A stretch of 5,735 bases of DNA from Clostridia bacterium (GTDB taxonomy: Bacteria; Bacillota; Clostridia; Christensenellales; CALWSW01), in contig JAHZEH010000141.1 of assembly GCA_019421925.1 (NCBI GenBank), positions 1 to 5,735 on the forward strand, read 5' to 3'. The notes beneath the pieces are model-generated. The model had not been told where the DNA came from. It saw nothing but the letters and a program-made list of their open reading frames with translations, and made no database searches. Each line of letters starts with the position of its first letter. Within the stretch, counting starts at the first letter, position 1. The position numbers and the translations under genes are program-made. Positions 1 to 5,057 of the stretch are shown one piece after another.

Positions 1-1574
1 GTCTGGGCGGCAAACTCGGCGGCGCAGGTGTCCACCATGTGATAGGCCTCCAGGGCGGGCCTCTCCACTTTGCAGCCGCTGATCCTCTCGATGGATTGGT
101 TGAGGAAGCCCATTTTCTTGGCCTCCAGGTACAGCTCCTCGCTCAACACGCCCCTGGAGAGCTCCCGCTCCATCTGCACCAGCTTATACAGCTTGCACAA
201 AAACCAGCGGTCGATCATGGTGACGGCGTGAATCTCATCCACCGGTACGCCCCGGTGCAGGGCCTCGTAGACAACAAACAGCCTCTGGTCGTCGCAGTGG
301 TGAAGGCGCTCGCGTATCTCCTCCGTGGACAGGGGCGCGAGCTTCCTGTCCCGCAGGGTGTCCATGGAGATCTCCGCGCCCCGGACGGACTTCATGATGG
401 CCTCCTCGAAGGTCAGGCCGATGGACATGACCGCCCCCGTGGCCTTCATCTGGGTGCCCAGGTCCCGTTTGGCGTAGACAAACTTGTCAAAAGGCCACTT
501 GGGGAACTTGACGACCACATAGTCCAGAGCGGGCTCAAAGCAGGCGTAGGTATTGCCGGTGACGGCGTTGACAATCTCGTCAAGGGTATAGCCGATGGCG
601 ATTTTTGTGGCCACCTTGGCGATGGGGTAGCCCGTGGCCTTGGAGGCCAGGGCGGAGGAGCGGCTCACGCGGGGATTGACCTCGATCACCGCGTATTCAA
701 AGCTGTCCGGGTGCAGGGCAAACTGGCAGTTGCAGCCCCCCTCCACCTCGAGCTCAGAGATGATCTTGAGGGAAGCGGAGCGGAGCATCTGATACTCCTT
801 GTCCGAGAGGGTGACGGCGGGGGCGATGACGATGGAGTCGCCGGTATGGACGCCCACAGGGTCGAAGTTCTCCATGGAGCAGACTGTGATGACGTTGCCC
901 TTGGCGTCCCGGATGACCTCGAACTCAATCTCCTTCCAGCCCGAGATGCATTTCTCAATCAGCACCTGGTTGATGGGCGAGAGGCGCAGGCCGTTGCCCG
1001 CGATCTCCTCCAGCTCCCCGGGGTCTCCGGCGATGCCGCCGCCCGTGCCGCCCAGGGTGAAGGCGGGGCGGACAATGACGGGATAGCCGATGTCCTCTGC
1101 AAAACTGAGCGCCCTGTCCACCTCGGTCACAACCAGGGAGGGGATGACCGGCTCGCCGATGAGCTGCATGGTGTCCTTGAACATCTGCCGGTCCTCAGCC
1201 TTGTCGATGGTGTCCGGCCTGGCGCCCAGCAGCATCACATTGTGCTGGCGCAAAAAGCCCTCCTTGGCGAGCTGCATCGAGAGGGTCAGCCCGGTCTGCC
1301 CCCCCAGAGTGGAGAGCAGTCCGTCCGGCTTTTCAATCTCGATAATGCGCTTCATGGTCTCCAGGGTCAGGGGTTCGATGTATATCTTGTCCGCCATGGC
1401 CTTGTCTGTCATGATGGTGGCCGGGTTGGAGTTGACCAGGACGACCTCCAGCCCCTCCTCCCGCAGCACCTTGCAGGCCTGGGTGCCCGCATAATCAAAC
1501 TCCGCCGCCTGCCCAATGACGATCGGGCCGGAGCCGATGACCATAACCTTTTTAATTCTGGGATTGAGCGGCAT
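1..1574 (-). CDS. carB: carbamoyl phosphate synthetase large subunit, N-terminal half (partial; runs off the left edge)
   Basis: This is the synthetase subunit that makes carbamoyl phosphate from bicarbonate, ATP and the ammonia released by CarA, feeding pyrimidine and arginine synthesis in the cytoplasm. I translated the minus strand from ATG at 1574 through 524 uninterrupted codons to position 3. The first ATP-grasp (carboxyphosphate) domain is complete. It has the N-terminal GPIVIGQ motif at residues 16-22, NSNPATIMTD at 48-57, the GGTGGG loop at 175-180, GVHTGDS at 241-247, and the metal/ATP residues E298, N300 and R302 in EVNPRVSR. The oligomerisation domain begins near residue 400, and HMVDTCAAEF at 512-521 is conserved. 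Full-length CarB is about 1,070 aa, so the second ATP-grasp and regulatory domains lie beyond the window. The start is supported by GGAGGA at 1583-1588 with an 8-nt spacer. It overlaps the carA 3' end by 23 bp, which suggests translational coupling. Confidence 0.97.
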   Translation of the reverse strand, partial: MPLNPRIKKVMVIGSGPIVIGQAAEFDYAGTQACKVLREEGLEVVLVNSNPATIMTDKAMADKIYIEPLTLETMKRIIEIEKPDGLLSTLGGQTGLTLSMQLAKEGFLRQHNVMLLGARPDTIDKAEDRQMFKDTMQLIGEPVIPSLVVTEVDRALSFAEDIGYPVIVRPAFTLGGTGGGIAGDPGELEEIAGNGLRLSPINQVLIEKCISGWKEIEFEVIRDAKGNVITVCSMENFDPVGVHTGDSIVIAPAVTLSDKEYQMLRSASLKIISELEVEGGCNCQFALHPDSFEYAVIEVNPRVSRSSALASKATGYPIAKVATKIAIGYTLDEIVNAVTGNTYACFEPALDYVVVKFPKWPFDKFVYAKRDLGTQMKATGAVMSIGLTFEEAIMKSVRGAEISMDTLRDRKLAPLSTEEIRERLHHCDDQRLFVVYEALHRGVPVDEIHAVTMIDRWFLCKLYKLVQMERELSRGVLSEELYLEAKKMGFLNQSIERISGCKVERPALEAYHMVDTCAAEFAAQ

Positions 1575-2652
1575 GTCTATGGTCCTCCATCAGCTTGATA
1601 AATTCGTCGAACAGGAAAGAGGTGTCCAGCGGCCCGCCGCACGCCTCCGGATGGAACTGCACGGAAAAAGCGGGGATATCCCGGTACTGGATGCCCTCAC
1701 AGGTGCCGTCGTTTACGTTTGTGAAGCGCACGGCCCCGCCCTTGGGCAGGGCGTCCATGCGCACGGCGTATCCGTGATTCTGGGAGGTGACATAGGTCCT
1801 GCCGGTGTTCCCGTCCAGGGCGGGCTGGTTGGCCCCCCTGTGGCCGTATTTGAGCTTCTCGGTTTTTGCCCCCCGGGCCAGGGCCAGGAGCTGGTGGCCC
1901 AGACAGATGCCGAAAATGGGCGTACCCGAGGCACAGACCTTGCGCAGCTCCCCGATGATGCCGGTGTTCTCCGCCGGGTCGCCCGGGCCGTTGGTGAGCA
2001 TGATGCCGTCGGGGCTGTGGGCGAGAATCTCCTCCGCCGTGGCGCTGCCCGGCAGGACGGCGACCTCGCAGCCCCGCTTCACCAGCTCCCGGGAGATGTT
2101 GGCCTTGGCCCCGAAGTCCCAGAGAGCCACCTTGCGGGCGGGCTTTTCGGGCTTCAGAACATACTCCCTGTCACAGGTCACATTGGCCACGGCGTCTCTG
2201 ACCTCATAGGCTCGGACCCGCTCCATCCAGGCGCTTGCCTGCTCCCGGCTGTCCACGATGGCGGCGTTCATAACACCCGACTCCCGGATGATACGGGTGA
2301 GCCGGCGGGTATCGACGCCGCACAGGCCGATGACCCCCTGGCGCTTTAAAAAGGTGTCAAGATCGCCCCCGCAACGGAAATTTGAGGGATCCTGACACCA
2401 CTGGCGGACGATATAGGCGGACATGTGGATGCCTGCGCTCTCATAGTCGGCGGGGATATCCCCGTAGTTGCCGATCAGGGGGAAGGTCGCCACAACGATC
2501 TGCCCAAAATAGCTGGGGTCGGTCAACGTCTCCAAATACCCCGTCATCGAGGTGTTGAACACCAGCTCGCCGATGGTCTCCCCCGGCGCGCCAAAGCGCT
2601 CCGCCTCAAAGACCTGGCCGTTTGCCAGGGCAAGGTAGGCTTTTGCTTCCAC
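1552..2652 (-). CDS. carA: carbamoyl phosphate synthetase small (glutaminase) subunit
   Basis: CarA hydrolyses glutamine and channels ammonia to CarB. With the GTG start at 2652 the product is 366 aa, normal for the family. The N-terminal CPSase small-chain domain spans about residues 4-135 (FNTSMTGYLETLTDPSY at 32-48, FPLIGNYG at 57-64, GVDTRRLTR at 112-120). The class I glutamine amidotransferase domain spans about 173-355. The catalytic triad is visible: Cys250 in FGICLGHQ, and His334 and Glu336 in FHPEA. The reading frame stays open upstream to an ATG at 2751, but that extension translates a G/C-rich hairpin region with no family similarity. The GTG has GGAGGA at 2661-2666, 8 nt away, so I prefer it. 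The last 23 bp overlap carB. Glutamine for the reaction could come from the glnA gene upstream. Why a 317-bp gap separates it from the preceding gene is unclear; separate control is likely. Confidence 0.97.
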   Translation of the reverse strand: MEAKAYLALANGQVFEAERFGAPGETIGELVFNTSMTGYLETLTDPSYFGQIVVATFPLIGNYGDIPADYESAGIHMSAYIVRQWCQDPSNFRCGGDLDTFLKRQGVIGLCGVDTRRLTRIIRESGVMNAAIVDSREQASAWMERVRAYEVRDAVANVTCDREYVLKPEKPARKVALWDFGAKANISRELVKRGCEVAVLPGSATAEEILAHSPDGIMLTNGPGDPAENTGIIGELRKVCASGTPIFGICLGHQLLALARGAKTEKLKYGHRGANQPALDGNTGRTYVTSQNHGYAVRMDALPKGGAVRFTNVNDGTCEGIQYRDIPAFSVQFHPEACGGPLDTSFLFDEFIKLMEDHRHAAQSQN

Positions 2653-2660
2653 TTTCGCGT

Positions 2661-2666
2661 TCCTCC
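2661..2666 (-). promoter_or_regulatory. ribosome binding site that fixes the carA GTG start
   Basis: The minus strand reads GGAGGA here, followed by an 8-nt spacer and GTG at 2652. This is the same sequence and spacing as the carB site (1583-1588). It decides between the GTG and an in-frame ATG 99 nt further upstream, which would add 33 residues unlike any CarA. Confidence 0.85.
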
Positions 2667-2683
2667 GTTCTGAAAAATCTTTA

Positions 2684-2701
2684 TTGGGGGGCGTCCCCCA
2701 A
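2684..2701 (-). terminator. candidate attenuator or terminator hairpin in the carA leader
   Basis: On the minus strand there is a perfect 7-bp stem TTGGGGG / CCCCCAA with a 4-nt loop (ACGC). It is followed by TAAAG and then a run of five T at about 2674-2678. It ends 31 nt before the carA GTG. A strong G/C stem with a nearby T-run just ahead of a pyrimidine gene is what an attenuator would look like. However, the T-run is displaced by several bases from the stem, no antiterminator pairing was established, and no PyrR-type binding loop was recognised. It could instead be a dispersed repeat hairpin. Confidence 0.35.
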
Positions 2702-2710
2702 ACCCCAAAC

Positions 2711-2728
2711 CCGGGACCGCCGCCCCGG
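2711..2728 (-). repeat. inverted repeat next to the carA leader hairpin
   Basis: CCGGG and CCCGG arms enclose 8 nt. On the minus strand a sixth G-T wobble pair would leave a six-base loop. It lies 9 bp upstream (in the carA direction) of the hairpin at 2684-2701, so the carA leader could fold as two tandem hairpins. The loop sequence does not match the A1/G4 hexaloop pattern described for ANTAR targets. No function can be assigned. Confidence 0.4.
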
Positions 2729-2814
2729 ATGAGTACAGGGGTGGATCCCAAACTCCAGGGGTTATCTCAAAGCCGCAGTTTGCTTCCCAACCCCAATTCT
2801 TTCTGGCTGAGATA

Positions 2815-2832
2815 CCGGGAATTCCTTCCCGG
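2815..2832 (-). repeat. 7-bp hairpin with GGAA loop between the ANTAR gene and carA
   Basis: CCGGGAA and TTCCCGG form a perfect 7-bp stem. On the minus strand the loop is GGAA, a GNRA tetraloop. GCTG and CAGC flank it and could extend the stem across a five-base bulge. No T-run follows, so it does not look like an intrinsic terminator. It sits in the 317-bp non-coding stretch 2653-2969, in which I see no convincing gene, no clear promoter and no clear terminator for the ANTAR gene. Confidence 0.45.
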
Positions 2833-2969
2833 CAGCTGGGCCGTGCTTTCCTGCTTTTCGCGCTGGAATGAAGAGAAGGCACCTCTGCAAAGGATCCATG
2901 CACAGGTCTCTGCCCCCGCCCTCCCGGCCCGGAACATCCCTGAAAACCCGGCGGCGGTCTCCAGGTCCC

Positions 2970-3539
2970 CTATGTCTCATAGGTTCTCAGCACGCTCTGG
3001 GCGACCTCCGTCCTCGAGACCCTCAGGTTCATGGCCTGCTTCTCCAGGTACCGGTGCGCCTCAGGCTCGGTCATGGACAGGTACTGCATCAGGACGCACT
3101 TGGCCCGGTCCACCAGGCGGATCTCCTCAATCTTCTGATGCAGTTTCAGATTCTCCTTGTGCAGGCCGTACATGCGCCTGCGCAGGGTGGACACCATCTT
3201 CAGAGCCTGGAAGAACATGGGCCTGGACAGGGGCTTGGGCAGCACCAAAACGCCCGCGTCCTCCACCTTGGCCGAGACCTCGTCGGCATGCTCGCCCTTG
3301 CAGATGAGAATGATGCCCGCATAGGTCTCCGTGGCAGCCATGAGGGAGAGCTCATGTCCGTATTCATCCTGAAGGGGGGCGTTGATGAGGACGATATCAT
3401 AGTCCTGTTCGAGCAGCATACGCCGGGCCTCGGCCCCGCTGTTTGCCGCACGGATCTCAGCGCCGGCGCCCATCTGCACCATCTCGCATAAAAAGTCCCG
3501 GCCTTTGCCCGTGCTGGAGACAATCAGCACATTGTCCAT
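2970..3539 (-). CDS. pseudo-receiver/ANTAR domain transcription antitermination regulator
   Basis: A 189-aa cytoplasmic protein with a receiver-like fold at about residues 1-110, a coiled-coil linker at about 111-140, and an ANTAR RNA-binding domain at about 141-187. ANTAR hallmarks are visible: D144-R-A-K147, the L150-M pair, E160-A161, Y164 and A169-M170 in an LEKQAM context. The receiver half looks degenerate. The usual acidic pair is replaced by S8-S9, and the phospho-acceptor position in YDIVLIN is Asn53. The switch lysine survives as K102 in LPKPL. It is therefore unlikely to be controlled by aspartyl phosphorylation. ANTAR proteins bind paired RNA hairpins and prevent termination. An ANTAR regulator downstream of glnA is known in clostridia (NitR of Clostridium saccharobutylicum), so a role in nitrogen control is inferred. 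The start at 3539 is backed by GAGGAGG at 3546-3552 with a 6-nt spacer. It lies 35 bp after glnA, probably in the same operon. Confidence 0.88.
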   Translation of the reverse strand: MDNVLIVSSTGKGRDFLCEMVQMGAGAEIRAANSGAEARRMLLEQDYDIVLINAPLQDEYGHELSLMAATETYAGIILICKGEHADEVSAKVEDAGVLVLPKPLSRPMFFQALKMVSTLRRRMYGLHKENLKLHQKIEEIRLVDRAKCVLMQYLSMTEPEAHRYLEKQAMNLRVSRTEVAQSVLRTYET

Positions 3540-3574
3540 ACAGCCCCTCCTCTCTGATATTCAGGCAGCCGGCC

Positions 3575-4891
3575 TCAAACCGTCGCAAAATAGACGGCCT
3601 GCTCCGCCGCCTGATCCTGGGCGTGGACAAAACTGCTCCACTCCCTGCGCTTGGACTCCAGGAAATGCTGGACCGTGCGCTCGGGCAGGTGTTTGGCCAC
3701 AAACTCGCTGCGCTCCGCCAGGGCGAGCGCTGCGCCGAGGTCCTCAGGCAGGACGGGAATACCCCGGGTCTGCTGGGGGCCGGCCTCGTAGGCGTTGAAG
3801 TCCGCCGACGCGGGCAGCGCCTTCTTGTTCTCAATGCCCTCCAGGCCCGCATAGATGAGCAGGGCGAAAGCCAGATAGGGGTTGCAGGAGGCGTCCGGGG
3901 AGCGCACCTCCATGCGCATCTGCTCACCGGACACCGCCGGGATGCGGATGAGCTGGGACCGGTTGTTGGTGGACCAGGCGATATACTTGGGCGCGCCCAT
4001 GCGGCCCAGGCGTGCATAGGAGTTGACCAGGGGATTCAAAAAGGCGGTGATCTCCGCCACGCGGCCCAGGACCCCGGAGAGGAAGCTCTCGGCCTCGGGG
4101 CAGTGTCCGTCCCGGTTGCTCTTGAAGATATTCTTCCCGTTTTGGAACAGGGAGATGTTGATGTGGAGCGCCGAACCATGCTGCTCCATGACCGGTTTGG
4201 GCAGGAAGGAGGCATAGAGCCCGTTGCGGGCGGCCACCGTCTTGACCACGGACTTGAAGGTGATGAGCTGGTCGGCCACAGTCTGGGCGTCGCCATAGCG
4301 GAAGTCGATCTCATTTTGGCCGTTGCCCTGTTCATGGTGGGAGCTCTCGGGGGTGATGCCCATCTGCTCCAAAGTCAGGCAGATCTCCCGGCGCACGTTC
4401 TCCCCCTTATCCAGAGGCGCGATATCGCAGTAGCCCGCGAAATCCTGGGGGATATGGGTGGGGTTGCCCTTGTCGTCCAACTCGAAGAGATAGAACTCGC
4501 AGGCCGCGCCGATCTTGCAGTCGTAGCCCATTTTCCTGGCTTTCTGCGCCGCCACCCGCAGGATATACCTGCCGTCCCCGGCAAACTGGGAACCGTCCGG
4601 GTGCTTGAGGTTGCAGAAGAAGCGCACCGCCCGGCCATGCTGGGGACGCCAGGGCAGGACGGCCAGCGTGGCCGGATCGGGGAAGAGGAGCAGGTCGGAC
4701 TGCTCGGCGTCCGTAAAGCCTGTAACCGCCGAAGCATCAAAAGGGATGCCCCGCTCAAAGGCCCGGGAGAGTTCCCCCGGCATGATGGAGATGTTCTTCT
4801 GCCTCCCGTAGAGATCGCAAAAGGCAAGGCGGATGAACTTGACGTCGTTCTCCTCCACGAATTTAATCACTTCACTGACCGTGTAATCCAT
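3575..4891 (-). CDS. glnA: type I glutamine synthetase family protein, with two atypical active-site positions
   Basis: Glutamine synthetase joins glutamate and ammonium using ATP in a dodecameric cytoplasmic enzyme. The product is 438 aa, the size of the short GSI-alpha form. The N-terminal beta-grasp domain (about 15-95) holds FDASAVTGF at 51-59 with the ammonium-site Asp52. The catalytic domain has SHHE (E187), GQNEIDF (E194), FLPKP (229-233), GSALH (H243), NSYARL (R294), NRSQLIR (R311, R316) and RMEVRSPD (E328, R330). Two positions depart from the family. The usual GPEPEF reads GAACEF, so the first metal Glu is Ala130 while E132 remains. The flap EAP reads GAP, so the catalytic flap Glu is Gly299, in a loop two residues shorter. 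No adenylylation-site region is apparent. The start at 4891 has GAGG at 4898-4901 with a 6-nt spacer; an ATG at 4903 is a less likely alternative. The frame stays open far upstream only because it runs into tandem repeats. Confidence 0.93.
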   Translation of the reverse strand: MDYTVSEVIKFVEENDVKFIRLAFCDLYGRQKNISIMPGELSRAFERGIPFDASAVTGFTDAEQSDLLLFPDPATLAVLPWRPQHGRAVRFFCNLKHPDGSQFAGDGRYILRVAAQKARKMGYDCKIGAACEFYLFELDDKGNPTHIPQDFAGYCDIAPLDKGENVRREICLTLEQMGITPESSHHEQGNGQNEIDFRYGDAQTVADQLITFKSVVKTVAARNGLYASFLPKPVMEQHGSALHINISLFQNGKNIFKSNRDGHCPEAESFLSGVLGRVAEITAFLNPLVNSYARLGRMGAPKYIAWSTNNRSQLIRIPAVSGEQMRMEVRSPDASCNPYLAFALLIYAGLEGIENKKALPASADFNAYEAGPQQTRGIPVLPEDLGAALALAERSEFVAKHLPERTVQHFLESKRREWSSFVHAQDQAAEQAVYFATV

Positions 4892-4915
4892 TGTGCACCT
4901 CATTTTCCCTGTATT

Positions 4916-4930
4916 TCTGGATTCCCCAGA
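4916..4930 (-). repeat. small inverted repeat in the glnA leader
   Basis: TCTGG and CCAGA form a perfect 5-bp stem around a five-base loop. It lies between the larger palindrome at 4939-4966 and the glnA ribosome binding site. The pair could form tandem hairpins in the leader RNA, but this loop has five bases, not the six expected for an ANTAR target, and no T-run follows. Confidence 0.3.
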
Positions 4931-4938
4931 GCATGGAG

Positions 4939-4966
4939 ACAGGGCGCGCCGGAAAACGCGTCCTGT
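4939..4966. promoter_or_regulatory. 28-bp palindrome just downstream of the candidate glnA promoter
   Basis: The arms are ACAGG-N-CGCG and CGCG-N-CCTGT, separated by 8 nt. This gives nine matched pairs with a single mismatch. It begins 2 bp after the candidate -10 box and would span the transcription start and early leader. It could be an operator for a dimeric repressor or an RNA hairpin near the 5' end of the glnA message. It does not match the GlnR/TnrA operator of Bacillus (TGTNA-N7-TNACA) as I know it. Confidence 0.45.
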
Positions 4967-4968
4967 GA

Positions 4969-4996
4969 TATATATTTTGGGATAGCTTCTTGAAAA
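4969..4996 (-). promoter_or_regulatory. candidate sigma-A-type promoter for glnA-ANTAR
   Basis: On the minus strand, TTTTCA (4991-4996) is followed by a 16-nt spacer and TATATA (4969-4974). This is the most AT-rich stretch in the otherwise G/C-rich region upstream of glnA. Transcription would start near 4961, giving a leader of about 70 nt. The -35 box matches the consensus at four of six positions, so this is a plausible prediction only. Confidence 0.4.
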
Positions 4997-5031
4997 ACCC
5001 GTACCTGCAATGGGGACAAAGTTTTGTAACG

Positions 5032-5057
5032 ATCCTGTCCCCCGGAAGTGCAGGGGG
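5032..5057. repeat. truncated boundary copy of the tandem repeat
   Basis: This stretch resembles the end of a repeat unit: ATCC, then TCCCCCGGA, then CAGGGGG directly before the next unit's CAAGGGGG. Compared with full units, about 22-23 nt (the right half of hairpin 4 plus the A/G-rich tail) is missing. It marks the glnA-side edge of the array, about 36 bp from the candidate -35 box. Confidence 0.6.

Noticed and set aside
39..1598. 519-codon open frame on the plus strand
   Set aside because: It lies exactly antisense to carB, whose frame is fully conserved. Its translation resembles no protein family, and such shadow frames are common in G+C-rich genes.
2653..2751. ATG start for carA at 2751
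   Set aside because: The extra 33 residues translate G/C-rich hairpins, and the GTG at 2652 has an ideal GGAGGA with the same spacing as carB.
2762..2980. Small minus-strand frame between the ANTAR gene and carA (72 codons), and the overlapping 119-codon frame
   Set aside because: Neither shows a convincing ribosome binding site or recognised motif. One overlaps the ANTAR 3' end and the other overlaps carA, and both cross inverted repeats.
4916..4966. Canonical ANTAR RNA target (two hexaloop hairpins with A1 and G4)
   Set aside because: The loops are 8 and 5 nt and lack the A1/G4 pattern, so this was not called as a target site.
3443..4993. 516-codon open frame on the plus strand
   Set aside because: It is antisense to glnA and the start of the ANTAR gene, with no recognisable motifs. 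It is a shadow of the conserved minus-strand genes.
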